NCBI RefSeq assembly: GCF_021740465.1
Contig: NZ_JAIOZR010000004.1
Location: 1-64,000 of the forward strand
Direction: 5' to 3'
Length of the DNA: 64,000 bases
DNA from: Chlorobium sp.
GTDB lineage: Bacteria; Bacteroidota; Chlorobiia; Chlorobiales; Chlorobiaceae
Shown here: positions 18,823-29,196 of the stretch, one piece after another
How positions within the stretch are numbered: position 1 is the stretch's first letter
Layout of the letters: every line of letters starts with the position of its first letter
Program-made: the position numbers and the translations under genes
The notes under the pieces: generated by a model
What the model saw: the letters and a program-made list of their open reading frames with translations, nothing else
Told to the model about the DNA's origin: nothing
The model's database searches: none

Positions 18823-19689
18823 CTACTGACCTAACTGATAACGTACAAATGCCTTAACATCAACCTGAGCCTGATGCTTCTTTCTGAAGTCGGCAAGCAC
18901 TTCCGATACCCTGGCATTGGCGTCCTTGATGAAGGACTGCTCGGTAAGCACAACCTCCTGGTAGTACTTCTCGAGCCTTCCGGTAACGATCTTGTCGACA
19001 AACTGTTCAGGCTTGCCCTGTCCAAGAGCCTGCTGTCGATAGATATCCATCTCCTTTTCAATGTAGTCGGCCGGAACCGCGGAACGATCGGTGACGATAG
19101 GAGATGAAGCCGCTACCTGCATGGCAAGGTCTTTGGCAAGCGCCTTAGCCTCCTCAGGCTTGTCAGTGGACAGCTGGACGAGGGCTCCGAGCTGTGAGCC
19201 GGGATGAACATACGATTCGACGACACCGTCAGGAGCCGTAAGAAACGCAAGACGTTTCAATTCGAGTTTTTCGCCGAGCCGTCCTGTCATGGTTTTCATG
19301 GCATCGTCAACCGACTCTCCGCCGTATGCTTCATCAAGCGTGAGAGCAAGCAGCGCTTCGGGCGAAGCTGCACCTTTTTCAAGGGCGAGCGAAGCAAGCG
19401 CACCGGCAAAACCGGAGAACACGTCGCCCCGAGCCACGAAGTCGGTTTCGCAGTTGAGTTCGAGAATGACGCCGGCCTTGCGGTCGTCGGCAATCTTGAT
19501 TATAACCATACCCTCACGTGCTTCCTTGTCGGCTCTTTTGGCCGCAAGGGCTGCACCTTTCTTGCGCAGGTATTCTATGGCTTTCTGCATGTCGCCGCCG
19601 GTCTCTTCGAGGGCTTTCTTGCAGTCCATCATACCTACACCGGTAGTATCTCTGAGGTCTTTGACGTCTTTAGCTGAAATCTGGCTCAT
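18823..19689 (-). CDS. tsf: Translation elongation factor Ts
   Basis: A 288-residue nucleotide-exchange factor for EF-Tu. The N-terminal UBA-like domain is clear ([34 protein letters not shown]), followed by the core with [12 protein letters not shown] and [12 protein letters not shown]. The ATG at 19689 is chosen; an upstream frame to 19731 adds 14 residues without family support. It follows rpsB by about 60 bases on the same strand. Confidence 0.97.
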   Translation of the reverse strand: MSQISAKDVKDLRDTTGVGMMDCKKALEETGGDMQKAIEYLRKKGAALAAKRADKEAREGMVIIKIADDRKAGVILELNCETDFVARGDVFSGFAGALASLALEKGAASPEALLALTLDEAYGGESVDDAMKTMTGRLGEKLELKRLAFLTAPDGVVESYVHPGSQLGALVQLSTDKPEEAKALAKDLAMQVAASSPIVTDRSAVPADYIEKEMDIYRQQALGQGKPEQFVDKIVTGRLEKYYQEVVLTEQSFIKDANARVSEVLADFRKKHQAQVDVKAFVRYQLGQ

Positions 19690-19751
19690 TGGATTAAATT
19701 CGATCCTGTTATTTATATGATGCTGATGCAATAGTTGACTGACCTTCGCCC

Positions 19752-20516
19752 TTATTCGGCGATCTCTTCGGTCTCGATTTCAGGCCCCGCATCTTCTTCG
19801 TCCATGCCGGCAAGCACTTCCTGCTCGACCTTCAGCGCCCGTGCGTTGACGACGGTTTCGGCTGCGGCCTTGACCATCAGCTGAATCGAACGGATGGCAT
19901 CGTCGTTGGCCGGAATCACGTAATCGACGGTTTCGGGATCGCAGTTGGTATCGACCATTGCGAAAATCGGGATGCCGAGCGAACGGGCTTCCTTGATGGC
20001 GATATGCTCCTTGCGGATATCTACGACAAAGAGCGCTGCGGGCAATCTGGTCATGTTGGCGATGCCGCCGAGAATCCTCATCAGCTTTTCGCGCTCGCGG
20101 GCCAGCATGAGGCGCTCTTTCTTGGTGATCATGTCGAAAGTGCCGTCGGTTTCCATTCGGTCAATGGCGTTCATGCGGCGGATGCTCTGGCGGATGGTCG
20201 AGAAGTTGGTCAGCATGCCACCGAGCCAGCGCTCGCAGACGTAGGGCATGCCTGCACGCTCGGCCTCTTCGGAGATGATGTGCTTGGCCTGTTTTTTGGT
20301 ACCGACGAACATGATCTCCCTTCCTGTGGAGGCGATGGCCTCGAGGGCCTTGAGTGCGTCGTTGGCCAGTACGAGGGTCTTCTGCAGATCGATGATGTGA
20401 ACACCGTTCTTCTCCATGAAGATGTACGGCTTCATTTTCGGACACCAGCGGCGTGCGAGGTGCCCGAAGTGTACTCCTGCGCGGAGCATCTCTTCAAGCT
20501 GGAACTCTTGTGACAT
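19752..20516 (-). CDS. rpsB: 30S ribosomal protein S2
   Basis: A 254-residue S2 protein of the small subunit. Recognised by [19 protein letters not shown] at the N-terminus, [28 protein letters not shown] and the end of the core [15 protein letters not shown]. It has an acidic C-terminal tail ([16 protein letters not shown]). Part of the rplM-rpsI-rpsB-tsf cluster; a strong hairpin lies in its leader. Confidence 0.97.
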   Translation of the reverse strand: MSQEFQLEEMLRAGVHFGHLARRWCPKMKPYIFMEKNGVHIIDLQKTLVLANDALKALEAIASTGREIMFVGTKKQAKHIISEEAERAGMPYVCERWLGGMLTNFSTIRQSIRRMNAIDRMETDGTFDMITKKERLMLAREREKLMRILGGIANMTRLPAALFVVDIRKEHIAIKEARSLGIPIFAMVDTNCDPETVDYVIPANDDAIRSIQLMVKAAAETVVNARALKVEQEVLAGMDEEDAGPEIETEEIAE

Positions 20517-20574
20517 TGGAACTTTTCCTGTTGTGTTTAGTTGGAACCTCTACCGTGCTGCTGCTTTTCGGGAT

Positions 20575-20594
20575 CCGGCGCCCCAGGGCGCCGG
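20575..20594 (-). promoter_or_regulatory. GC-rich hairpin in the rpsI-rpsB gap
   Basis: A perfect 9-bp inverted repeat (CCGGCGCCC/GGGCGCCGG) with two central bases, 59 bases before the rpsB start. No T-tract follows on the minus strand. It may be a processing site, a leader element for feedback control of rpsB, or a weak terminator after rpsI. The role is inference. Confidence 0.5.
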
Positions 20595-20683
20595 ACACTT
20601 CCGTCAGGCTTCATCCGGAACTGCTCCGGAATGGCACGATATGCGGGATGTTTGCTGAAAAAGAAAAATGGAACCCACGACAA

Positions 20684-21073
20684 TCAACGTTTGGAGAACT
20701 GGAAACGTTTGCGGGCTTTTTTGCGGCCGAATTTTTTGCGCTCGACCATACGGGGATCCCTGGTCAGGAGCTTTTCGGTTTTCAGTACCGGGCGTACCGT
20801 TTCGTCGAATTCGGTGAGTGCGCGGGCAATGCCGAGGCTGACTGCCCCGATCTGGCCGCTGACGCCTCCACCCTGAACGTTGACCTTGATATCGAACTCT
20901 TCGGTTCTTTCGGTGAGAGCAAGCGGCCTGAGCGCCTTGCTGCGTTTGACTTCGTCCTTGAAATACTCTTCGATCGGAAGTTTGTTGATGATGACCCGGC
21001 CCTTGCCCGGAGTCATGAACACTCTTGCAACCGAGGTTTTACGGCGTCCTACGGTATCGATAACCTCTTTCAT
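20684..21073 (-). CDS. rpsI: 30S ribosomal protein S9
   Basis: A 129-residue S9 protein. Family features: [19 protein letters not shown] near the start, [23 protein letters not shown] in the middle, and the basic C-terminus [19 protein letters not shown] whose last Lys-Arg reaches the P-site tRNA. It is 18 bases after rplM, forming the conserved rplM-rpsI pair. Confidence 0.97.
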   Translation of the reverse strand: MKEVIDTVGRRKTSVARVFMTPGKGRVIINKLPIEEYFKDEVKRSKALRPLALTERTEEFDIKVNVQGGGVSGQIGAVSLGIARALTEFDETVRPVLKTEKLLTRDPRMVERKKFGRKKARKRFQFSKR

Positions 21074-21091
21074 TCCCTCTTTGCTTATGGT

Positions 21092-21541
21092 TTATTTAAC
21101 TTTCATTTCAACGGGGCACTGCGCTGCATGCGGATGCTCCGTGCCGGCGTAGACCTTGAGTTTCCTGAACAGCTGGCGTCCGAGATTGTTGTGCGGAAGC
21201 ATTCCCCACACCGCATGTTCGATGACCTTTTCGGGTTTTTTCTTCAGGACGTCCTTGACGTGGTCGAACTTGCCGCCACCAGGATAGTTCGAGTGGTGGA
21301 AGTAGGTTTTGTACTCGATCTTCTTGCCGCTCAAGGCAACCTTCTCGGCGTTGGTGACCACGATGAAGTCGCCGGTGTCGATGTGAGGAGTGAACTGCGC
21401 CTTGTGCTTGCCTCTGAGCACCCTGGCGATCTCTGCCGCCATTCTCCCCAAAATCTGGCCTTCGGCATCAACGATATACCACTTACGCTCGACTTCCGCA
21501 GGCTTTGCCGAATATGTCTTGAAACTTAACGTCTTGCTCAT
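21092..21541 (-). CDS. rplM: 50S ribosomal protein L13
   Basis: A 149-residue L13 protein. Family features: [43 protein letters not shown], then [28 protein letters not shown]. The ATG at 21541 ([11 protein letters not shown]) is preferred over one three codons upstream. First gene of the minus-strand translation cluster, divergent from der with about 150 AT-rich bases between the starts. Confidence 0.97.
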   Translation of the reverse strand: MSKTLSFKTYSAKPAEVERKWYIVDAEGQILGRMAAEIARVLRGKHKAQFTPHIDTGDFIVVTNAEKVALSGKKIEYKTYFHHSNYPGGGKFDHVKDVLKKKPEKVIEHAVWGMLPHNNLGRQLFRKLKVYAGTEHPHAAQCPVEMKVK

Positions 21542-21691
21542 GCTGTACAATAGGATTAACTGGACTTTTCCGAAAAATAAAGTTTAGCAATGTAAATTAT
21601 TTCATTTAATTCTACAAATTATACCTGTACTCTCTTCCTGAATTTGAGGCGGCCGCAGGTGCCGCCATGCCTTATAATACCCTATTGCCTT

Positions 21692-23005
21692 ATGAAGCCT
21701 TTAATTGCTCTGGTGGGCCGACCGAATGTCGGCAAATCGACCCTGTTCAACAGAATCCTCCGCCAGAAAAGCGCCATCGTCGACAGCATGCCGGGCGTTA
21801 CGCGCGACCGTCACATCATGCCGGGCGAGTGGCAGGGAAAACAGTTCCTTCTGATGGATACCGGCGGCTACTGTTCGGCCAACGACGTCATCAGCTCCTC
21901 GATGATCGAGCAGACGCTGACGGCCATCAGGGAGGCCGACTGCGTGATCTTTCTGACCGACGTGCGCTCCGGCCTGACCTACGACGACCTGGAGATCGGC
22001 AAGCTCCTGCAGCGCACCTGCCAGGACAAGCTGATATTCTTTGCCGTCAACAAGGTGGAGAGCCCTCAGCTGGCCATCGACGCGGAATCGTTTGTCAGTA
22101 CCGGCTTCACCCGCCCCTATTTCCTTTCGGCCAAGGACGGCAGCGGCGTGGCCGACATGCTCGACGACATTCTGGACTCCCTGCCCTCGTCGGAAGGCGC
22201 TCACGAAGAGGAGGATGACACCGTCAAGCTCGCCGTGGTTGGAAGGCCGAACGTCGGCAAGTCGAGCTTCGTCAACGCCCTGCTCGGCGTGAACCGCCAC
22301 ATCGTTTCGGACATTCCGGGCACCACGCGGGACGCCATCGACAGCCGCTTCACGCGCAAGAAGCAGGAGTTCCTGCTGATCGACACGGCGGGGCTGAGAA
22401 AACGCACGAAAATCGACGCCGGCGTGGAGTTCTACAGCTCGCTGCGCACCGAGCGGGCCATCGAGCGCTGCCAGGTGGCCATGGTGCTGCTCGACGCGAG
22501 GGCGGGACTCGAAAAGCAGGATCTTAAGATCATCAACATGGCCGAGGAGCGCAAGAAAGGAGTGCTGCTTCTGGTCAACAAGTGGGATCTCATCGAGAAG
22601 GATTCGAAAACCAGCAAGCTCTACGAGGACAACCTCCGCTCCCATATGGGAAACCTCTCGTGGATACCGGTGGTGTTCATTTCGGCCCTGACGAAAAAGA
22701 ACCTCTACCGTGCTGTAGACACCGCCGAGGAGATCAGCCGGAACCGGTCGCGCAAGATCACCACCAGCGCCCTGAACCGCTTTCTCGAAGAGGCGCTCGC
22801 AGCAAAGCACCCCTCGACGAAATCGGGCCGGGAGCTGAAAATCAAGTATATGACGCAGATCGATTCGCACTGGCCGGTATTTGCTTTTTTCTGCAATAAT
22901 CCTGAGCTTGTGCAGAACAATTTCAGGAAGTTCCTCGAAAAGAAGCTCCGCGAAGAGTTCAGTCTCGACGGCGTGCCGATTTCGCTCCGCTTCATGGAGA
23001 AGTAG
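21692..23005 (+). CDS. der: Ribosome-assembly GTPase Der (EngA)
   Basis: A 437-residue protein with two tandem GTPase domains and a KH-like C-terminal domain, acting in 50S subunit assembly. Domain 1: [14 protein letters not shown] (G1), DTGG (G3), NKVE (G4). Domain 2: [30 protein letters not shown]. The C-terminus [22 protein letters not shown] is typical. The ATG at 21692 (MKPLIALVG) is preferred over the upstream frame start at 21644. Confidence 0.97.
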   Translation: MKPLIALVGRPNVGKSTLFNRILRQKSAIVDSMPGVTRDRHIMPGEWQGKQFLLMDTGGYCSANDVISSSMIEQTLTAIREADCVIFLTDVRSGLTYDDLEIGKLLQRTCQDKLIFFAVNKVESPQLAIDAESFVSTGFTRPYFLSAKDGSGVADMLDDILDSLPSSEGAHEEEDDTVKLAVVGRPNVGKSSFVNALLGVNRHIVSDIPGTTRDAIDSRFTRKKQEFLLIDTAGLRKRTKIDAGVEFYSSLRTERAIERCQVAMVLLDARAGLEKQDLKIINMAEERKKGVLLLVNKWDLIEKDSKTSKLYEDNLRSHMGNLSWIPVVFISALTKKNLYRAVDTAEEISRNRSRKITTSALNRFLEEALAAKHPSTKSGRELKIKYMTQIDSHWPVFAFFCNNPELVQNNFRKFLEKKLREEFSLDGVPISLRFMEK

Positions 23006-23070
23006 CACCGCTTTCCGACGACCGACGGCAACCAGGTAAATCTCACGATCACTCAAAGACAATCCATTCC

Positions 23071-24153
23071 ATGCACCACGTACAAGAAGCACAGATTTTA
23101 GCCGCCCTGCAGACCGTTATGGAGCCGGACCTGAAAAAGGATCTGGTGACGCTCGGCATGATCGAGGATATCCGCATCGACGAAAGGAACCGGGTATCGT
23201 TCAGCGTAGTGCTGACCACGCCGGCCTGCCCGATGAAAAACCAGATACGCCAGGCATGCATCGACGCCGTAAGAACCTGTGTGCCGCTTGCCGACGAGAT
23301 CGAGGTGAACATGACCTCGAAAGTGACCTCCGGCTGCAGCCACCACCAGGGTGAGGAGGAGCGTCCGCTGAAAGGGGTGAAGAACATCATCGCCGTGGCC
23401 TCCGGCAAGGGCGGGGTCGGCAAGTCCACCGTGGCCGTCAACCTGGCCGTGAGCCTGGCTGCTACCGGCGCGAAAGTTGGCCTGATCGACGCCGACCTCT
23501 ACGGCCCGAGCATACCGACCATGTTCGGCATGAACGACGCGAAACCGGAGGTGGTCGACAAAAACCTCGTGCCGGTCGAAAAATACGGTATCAAGCTGAT
23601 GTCGATAGGTTTTCTCATCGAAACCGACACCGCCATCATCTGGCGCGGGCCTATGGCTTCGAGCGCCATCAAGCAGTTCATCTCCGAGGTTGCGTGGGGA
23701 GAGCTCGACTACCTGATTTTCGACCTGCCTCCGGGAACCGGCGACATTCAGCTCACCCTGGTGCAGACCATCCCGCTTACCGGAGCGGTTATCGTCACCA
23801 CGCCGCAGGATCTCGCGCTGGCCGACGTATCGAAAGCGGTGAGCATGTTCCGCAAGGTGCATGTGCCGATTCTCGGACTTGTGGAAAACATGTGCTACTA
23901 CGAACTGCCCGACGGCACGAAAGACTACATTTTCGGCAAAGCCGGCGGAGAGCGGTTCGCCAAAGCGCAGGGCATCGCCTTTCTTGGGGCCATACCGATC
24001 GGACGCGAGGTTCGCGAGGGGGGCGACAGCGGCATCCCCTTCGTGATGGCCGAAAAGGCTTCGGCCACCGCAACGGCGATGACCCGAGCGGCGCAGGAGG
24101 TCGCCCGTCAGATATCCATCACCAACGCCTGCAACGGCCGGGAACCATCATGA
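23071..24153 (+). CDS. mrp: Mrp/ApbC-type iron-sulfur carrier ATPase
   Basis: A 360-residue protein with an N-terminal DUF59 (MIP18) domain (about residues 1-90: ALQTVMEPDLKKDLVTLGM) and a P-loop NTPase of the Mrp/NBP35 family: deviant Walker A ASGKGGVGKSTVAVNLA, then DADLYGPSIPTMFG, and the CxxC-like site ENMCYYELPDG (a single Cys plus context rather than the full CxxC). It is thought to bind and transfer 4Fe-4S clusters. It is followed by nfu, so the pair may form an Fe-S delivery unit. Confidence 0.93.
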   Translation: MHHVQEAQILAALQTVMEPDLKKDLVTLGMIEDIRIDERNRVSFSVVLTTPACPMKNQIRQACIDAVRTCVPLADEIEVNMTSKVTSGCSHHQGEEERPLKGVKNIIAVASGKGGVGKSTVAVNLAVSLAATGAKVGLIDADLYGPSIPTMFGMNDAKPEVVDKNLVPVEKYGIKLMSIGFLIETDTAIIWRGPMASSAIKQFISEVAWGELDYLIFDLPPGTGDIQLTLVQTIPLTGAVIVTTPQDLALADVSKAVSMFRKVHVPILGLVENMCYYELPDGTKDYIFGKAGGERFAKAQGIAFLGAIPIGREVREGGDSGIPFVMAEKASATATAMTRAAQEVARQISITNACNGREPS

Positions 24154-24250
24154 TTTTTGTATTGTTTTTTTGGGTCGGGAAGTGATATTATATCACCTTG
24201 TATTTCCAGAGAAAACATCAGTATTTCAATCATCATAACAGCATTCCATC

Positions 24251-24511
24251 ATGAGCACCAGCAAGGATTATCTGCCGAACAGCGACGGACTTTACGACCG
24301 GGTTATCGCCGCACTTGAAACCGTGCGCCCCTATCTGCAGGTTGACGGCGGCGACTGCCAGCTTGTCGGCATCACCAAGGATATGGTTGTGGACGTGAAA
24401 CTTCTCGGCGCTTGCGGCTCATGCCCGATGAGCACCCTCACGCTCCGTGCAGGCGTTGAACAGGCTATCAAGAAAGCCATTCCCGAAATCGCCCGCGTCG
24501 AATCCGTATAA
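24251..24511 (+). CDS. nfu: NifU C-terminal-domain Fe-S scaffold (Nfu)
   Basis: An 86-residue protein consisting of the NifU C-terminal domain: VIAALETVRPYLQVDGGDCQLV, then VDVKLLGACGSCPMSTLTLRAGVE with the cluster-binding CxxC (CGSC). It assembles or carries a 4Fe-4S cluster for target enzymes. It lies 97 bases after mrp on the same strand and ends one base before the convergent ftsK stop. Confidence 0.95.
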   Translation: MSTSKDYLPNSDGLYDRVIAALETVRPYLQVDGGDCQLVGITKDMVVDVKLLGACGSCPMSTLTLRAGVEQAIKKAIPEIARVESV

Positions 24512-24512
24512 A

Positions 24513-26969
24513 TCACCCCAGATTTCTCAGCAACAGCTCCAGGGAGTCCTCGTTATTGACGAGGACCTCTCTCGGCTTGCTGCCGTCGGCTTCACTGACG
24601 ATCCCGTTGTATTCGAGCTGATCCATCACCCTTGCCGCACGGCTGAATCCGAGACGCAGACGCCTCTGCAGGAGCGATACGCTTGCCTGCTGGTGCATGA
24701 CCACAAGCCGGGCCGCATCCTCGAACATGCTGTCGCGCCCATCGCGATCCTGCATGCCGCCGATTGCCGAGCCGTTGCCTTTCTGCTGCTGGTCGGGCAC
24801 GGGGAGCACGAACATGTTTTTAAGGGCGTGCTGCGCACCGATGAAGGTGGTTATCGCCTCGACTTCGCCCGAGGAGACGAAAGGGCCCTGGATACGCAGG
24901 GCTTTGGGCTGGTCGGAGGGCTGGAAAAGCATATCGCCGTTTCCCAGAAGCTGTTCGGCTCCCGATCCGTCGAGAATGGTACGCGAATCGACCCGGCTTG
25001 CCACCTGGAAAGCGATCCGCGAGGGGAAGTTTGCCTTGATGATGCCGGTGATGACATCGACCGAGGGGCGCTGGGTGGCGACGATGAGGTGAATGCCGAC
25101 GGCACGGGCGAGCTGGGCGATCCTTATGATGGGCTCTTCGACCTCCCTGCCGGCAGTAATCATGAGATCGGCGAGTTCATCGATCACCACGACGAGATAG
25201 GGCATGGCCTCCTCCGGCAGACGGCGGTTGTAGTCGCCGATATTGCGCACACCGGCCTTTTCGAGACATTCGTAGCGAAGCTCCATCTCCTTGACGACGC
25301 ATTTGAGTGCATAGACCGCTTTCTGCGGGTCGGTGATGATCTGCTCGTCGATACCGGGAAAACGCACGAGGAAGTGGTTCCTGAGCTGCTGGTAGTGGAA
25401 TAGCTCGACGCGTTTCGGGTCGATCATGACGAATTTGACCTTGTCGGGGCTGCAGGCGTAGAGCAGGCTGGAGATGATGACGTTGATGCAGACCGATTTG
25501 CCCGCTCCGGTCGCTCCGGCGATCAGCAGGTGGGGCATGGTGGCCAGATCGGCGATGAAGACCTCGTTGGCGATGGTTTTGCCTAGCACGATAGGCAGCG
25601 TCAGGGTGCTGTTCTTGAACTTCTCGACCTGCAGCACCGAGCGGAGCCAGACGGTTTTGGGTTTGCCGTTGGGAATTTCGACGCCGACGGCGTTCTTGCC
25701 GGGAATGGGGGCGATGATGCGGATGCCCCTTGCGGCAAGCGCCATGGCAAGATCGTTCTCGAGCGATTTGACCCGGCTGACCTTCACATCGGGAGCAAGC
25801 TCCATTTCAAAGAGGGTCACGCGGGGACCGACCGTGGTTGAAATCCTCACCACGTCGATCTTGTAGATGTTGAGCTTTTCAAGCAACTTGCGCTTGCTTT
25901 CAGTAAGGTGGTGTTCGTCGATGCGATTGTCGTCGTCGGGAACCCGCTCAAGCAGATCGATCGAAGGAAAGCGGTAGGGCTCGCGATCCTTGGTCTTCAC
26001 TTTCAGACGACGCTCGTCGAGGTCGGCCTCTTTTTCGTGAATACCCGCGCTGATGGTCATTTCCGGTTCACCGGCAACACCCTCCTGCCTCACCGAAGCA
26101 GCAGAGGGTAGCGGAGTGCTCTCCCCCGGGAAAGGCTCGTCCAACCGTACGGCTTCGTCCCGGAATGCCGGATAGGGGTCGGAATAGAAGGGAGCACTCC
26201 CTTCAGGATCGGAGCTTTGGGAAGGAGCGACCTGGGGATCGCGCTTCAGCCGTTTTTTTTCCTCCCGCTGCAGCCGGCGATCCTCTTTCAGCCGGGCGCT
26301 TTCGGATCTCTTTTTACGCCTCGCCTCCCTCCACGCGCTCAGGACGCCCAGTGGTTTGCGAAGCTCCTCCAATACAGAGCGGGAGGTATCGGAAAACATG
26401 GCGCCGAGCCCCCGGCTCATGTAAAAACTGGTGATGACTCCGGCTGCAGCGAGCAGCACCCAGGCGCCGGTGTAGCCAATGAGGGTGGAAAGCATTGCTG
26501 CAAGCATCCGCCCTATGGTACCCGCCATGTAATCGCTGAACTCCATAGAGGTCAAACCGAACATGGCAGCGACATCGACAGCCATGAAGAGCATGTAGAG
26601 AAAGAAAAGCAGCGCCGGCTTGAGGCTTTTCTGACGGAAAAGCGACCAGCCCCAGAAAAGCAGGGCGATGCCGGGCAGAATTGCCGGATAGCCGAAAAAC
26701 GATCTGATGAAAAAGGCCGAAAGCCTTGCGCCAAGCAGGCCGAAAGGATTGCCGATACTGCCGGCAGCATCCTTTGCTGCGGAACTGGAAATGTCGTTCC
26801 ATGCCAGATGGGCGAGCAAGGACTCGTCTTCGGAGTGAAAACTCAGCAGCGCCCCGATAAAGAAAAGGGCCGCAAGCATCAGCACAATACCGGCTATCTC
26901 CCTTTTCTGCTCCTCATTGCCGGCTGTTGTAACGGTCCGTCCGTTTTTTGTATTTTTTTTCAATGCCAC
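24513..26969 (-). CDS. ftsK: DNA translocase FtsK/SpoIIIE
   Basis: An 818-residue protein with about four N-terminal membrane segments (to about residue 190), a charged linker (about 200-320), and the motor: PNGKPKTVWLRSVL, Walker A GATGAGKSVCINVII, Walker B VVIDELADLM, and the IRIAQLARAVGIHLIVATQRPSVDVITGIIKANFPSRIAF block. The C-terminal gamma winged helix (SVSLLQRRLRLGFSRAARVMDQLE) reads KOPS-like sites. It segregates chromosome dimers at the septum. The linker is shorter than in E. coli, as in many bacteria. Confidence 0.96.
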   Translation of the reverse strand: MALKKNTKNGRTVTTAGNEEQKREIAGIVLMLAALFFIGALLSFHSEDESLLAHLAWNDISSSAAKDAAGSIGNPFGLLGARLSAFFIRSFFGYPAILPGIALLFWGWSLFRQKSLKPALLFFLYMLFMAVDVAAMFGLTSMEFSDYMAGTIGRMLAAMLSTLIGYTGAWVLLAAAGVITSFYMSRGLGAMFSDTSRSVLEELRKPLGVLSAWREARRKKRSESARLKEDRRLQREEKKRLKRDPQVAPSQSSDPEGSAPFYSDPYPAFRDEAVRLDEPFPGESTPLPSAASVRQEGVAGEPEMTISAGIHEKEADLDERRLKVKTKDREPYRFPSIDLLERVPDDDNRIDEHHLTESKRKLLEKLNIYKIDVVRISTTVGPRVTLFEMELAPDVKVSRVKSLENDLAMALAARGIRIIAPIPGKNAVGVEIPNGKPKTVWLRSVLQVEKFKNSTLTLPIVLGKTIANEVFIADLATMPHLLIAGATGAGKSVCINVIISSLLYACSPDKVKFVMIDPKRVELFHYQQLRNHFLVRFPGIDEQIITDPQKAVYALKCVVKEMELRYECLEKAGVRNIGDYNRRLPEEAMPYLVVVIDELADLMITAGREVEEPIIRIAQLARAVGIHLIVATQRPSVDVITGIIKANFPSRIAFQVASRVDSRTILDGSGAEQLLGNGDMLFQPSDQPKALRIQGPFVSSGEVEAITTFIGAQHALKNMFVLPVPDQQQKGNGSAIGGMQDRDGRDSMFEDAARLVVMHQQASVSLLQRRLRLGFSRAARVMDQLEYNGIVSEADGSKPREVLVNNEDSLELLLRNLG

Positions 26970-27010
26970 GCAGATCTTTCTCCCTGAACATGATTCCTTG
27001 TATCCATAGC

Positions 27011-28108
27011 TTAAAGCGCAGGACGCTGCACGAAGGGAAGCGCCCGGACGACTCCCGGCTGGAGTGACCCGCGGATTTCAACGAAAAGAGGAGTTCCCGG
27101 CCGGCTGTACTCCCTTAGAATCGAACAGGTTCCTATGGGTTCCTGCAGCGTTGGCGAAAGCGTACCACTGCACACCGTGCCGATCTCCTGCCTGTCCGAG
27201 TTGAAAATCCTGAAATGCTGGCGCGCAAGCGCCCGCCCCTCGAGACTGAATCCGACAACGGCGCGCCTGGGAGCCAACTCCGCCTGCTGACATGCCTCCC
27301 TGCCGATGAAATGCCCCTTGCCGGATTTAACCACCCATTTGAGACGGGCTTCGAGAGGGTTGACGGTACTGTCGATCTCATGCCCGTAAAGAGAATAACC
27401 CATTTCAAGGCGAAGGGTGTCGCGCGCGCCGAGACCGACAGGCAGAATACCGTACTCATTCCCTGCCGCCATAAGCGCACTCCAGAGATCCAGTGCTGCT
27501 TCATTGGGGATGCAAATCTCCACGCCCTCTTCTCCGGTATAGCCTGTACGGGCTATCATGATCTCTCTGCCCTTCCAGGAAATCTTCAGGAACCGGAAGG
27601 GGCGGAGCGAGGCGAGGTCGTGATCGGGAAATACCTTCCGAAGCACCTCCCGGGAGCGGGGCCCCTGAAGGGCCACAAGGGAGAGCGTTCCGGTAAGGTC
27701 TTCGAGTCCGACACCCTCGAAGGCACCGATATGCTGACCAATCCATGCAAGGTCTTTCTCAGCATTGCTGGCGTTGACGATCAGAAAAAAGCTTCCGGCA
27801 TCGATGCGGTAGATGATAAGATCGTCGACGATGCCTCCATCGGGGTAGAGCATGAGGTTGTACTGCGCCTCGCCATCGGAAACCTTCGATAGATCGTTGG
27901 TGGTGAGATACTGCAGAAACTCCCCGGCCCGGGCTCCCGTGATGGCAAAATTCCCCATGTGGGATACGTCGAACAGTCCTGCAGCTTCACGTACCGCCTT
28001 GTGTTCGGCGATGATGCCGCTGTACTGTACCGGCATGAGATAGCCGCCGAAATCGATAATTTTTGCCCCGGCCTTCTCGTGCCAGGAGTAAAGTGCTGTT
28101 TTTTTCAT
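27011..28108 (-). CDS. gcvT: Glycine cleavage system T protein
   Basis: A 365-residue aminomethyltransferase that moves the aminomethyl carbon from lipoylated H protein to tetrahydrofolate. Motifs: TALYSWHEKAGAKIIDFGGY, LFDVSHMGNFAITG, the folate-binding Asp region NLMLYPDGGIVDDLIIYR, and YTGEEGVEI. The ATG at 28108 is chosen with AGG five bases upstream, over the GTG at 28114. No other gcv gene is adjacent. It follows the lemA-TPM genes on the same strand after a 400-base gap. Confidence 0.96.
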   Translation of the reverse strand: MKKTALYSWHEKAGAKIIDFGGYLMPVQYSGIIAEHKAVREAAGLFDVSHMGNFAITGARAGEFLQYLTTNDLSKVSDGEAQYNLMLYPDGGIVDDLIIYRIDAGSFFLIVNASNAEKDLAWIGQHIGAFEGVGLEDLTGTLSLVALQGPRSREVLRKVFPDHDLASLRPFRFLKISWKGREIMIARTGYTGEEGVEICIPNEAALDLWSALMAAGNEYGILPVGLGARDTLRLEMGYSLYGHEIDSTVNPLEARLKWVVKSGKGHFIGREACQQAELAPRRAVVGFSLEGRALARQHFRIFNSDRQEIGTVCSGTLSPTLQEPIGTCSILREYSRPGTPLFVEIRGSLQPGVVRALPFVQRPAL

Positions 28109-28512
28109 AACCACCTGTTACTGAATAGTATTGACGTGAATGGCAATTGACTGTAAAAAAGCATTTTACAGGGAAGTTCAAAGCATTTTCCCCGATACGC
28201 TTCCGTTTTTTCAGGCATCCGGAGAACAAGCCCCTCTTTCCGAACAGAAATATAAGCATCCGGAGGATAAGAACGTACATTGAGCGAATTGCGCCTGCAG
28301 GAGCCGGATGGATGATGCTGGGGGCCACCGGTTCGGGAATCATGTATGATTCCGCCGATTTTTCACGCGAATTTTCAGGGGCTTGCAGAGGCGGCCTCGC
28401 TTTCGGGAAGCGCGACCGCATGCCGTACAGACATATTTGGGCATTCGGCCTTCGCCGGCAAGGAGCATGGTATGATCAAGCAGCTCCTGGCGGTCGAGTT
28501 TGCAAAGCTTTT
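28109..28512. other. Intergenic region upstream of gcvT
   Basis: About 400 bases between the second TPM gene and gcvT. It should contain the gcvT promoter. I looked for a glycine riboswitch core on the minus strand and did not find one. Open frames here lack family features or are extensions of antisense frames. No clear repeat or RNA gene seen. Confidence 0.4.
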
Positions 28513-29163
28513 TCACAAACGATCCCCTCGTCCCAAGACGATTGCGTCCGAAAGTTCGTTCCGGTCACCGGACTGGCGCGGAAAGTAACGGGCAAGAATC
28601 ACCCCGCAGCGTTTTACGGCTTCGGCTATCGCCCGTCCCTGTTCTTTGCCGCGGATTCCGGCAATGATGGTATCGACGATCTCCTGCCAGAGCTGCTGCT
28701 CGACTCTGGAGCTGATACCCTGATCGGCAATAACACGCACCCGGTGCTCGAACATCGATATGTAGATGAGGATGCCTGTACGATCGCGGGTTTCGTATAT
28801 TGCACGGCGGAAAAAGGCGCCTGCCGCTGCCTCCGCGACCTCTTCCTGCATGTCCCGGGCGGAAACAAAGGGGCGTTTCAGAGTGGGGATCCTCCTGAAA
28901 AGCTCGTTGAGCAGAATGAAGCATGCCGCGAAAATACCAAGAAAGGACCACATGTCCCGGTTTCCGGCAGCAACCATGACGAGCAGGGCGCCAAAAAGCG
29001 AAAGCATGGAACTGCCGAGCAGTCCCGCCGCCGCATAGCTGTCGCTGGAGGAGACGACCTTGACGACGATTTCGCCGGAAGTGGTGCGCTCCGCCTCACG
29101 GATACGTTCCTCGATGAGCTGTTTGTCCTGTTCCGTCAGGAACCTGTTGACCGGATCTTTCAT
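28513..29163 (-). CDS. TPM-domain membrane protein (second copy)
   Basis: A 216-residue protein of the TPM (formerly DUF477) group. The N-terminus has FLTEQDKQLIEERIREAERTTSGEIVVKV, typical of the cytosolic-start YgcG-like type, then two hydrophobic segments (about residues 47-85), and RDRTGILIYISMFEHRVRVIADQG. Family function is unclear; acid phosphatase activity has been reported for the plant relative TLP18.3. Third gene of the lemA-TPM-TPM set, with a 33-base gap to the gene before. Confidence 0.85.
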   Translation of the reverse strand: MKDPVNRFLTEQDKQLIEERIREAERTTSGEIVVKVVSSSDSYAAAGLLGSSMLSLFGALLVMVAAGNRDMWSFLGIFAACFILLNELFRRIPTLKRPFVSARDMQEEVAEAAAGAFFRRAIYETRDRTGILIYISMFEHRVRVIADQGISSRVEQQLWQEIVDTIIAGIRGKEQGRAIAEAVKRCGVILARYFPRQSGDRNELSDAIVLGRGDRL

Positions 29164-29196
29164 GGCAGTAGGCCCTGTGGCCGTATATTGTTTTTC

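Noticed and set aside
21701-23092. Long open frame (463 codons) antisense to der
   Set aside because: Der has complete tandem GTPase motifs on the plus strand; the antisense product has none.
28109-28420. Glycine riboswitch upstream of gcvT
   Set aside because: The conserved aptamer core was not found on the minus strand.
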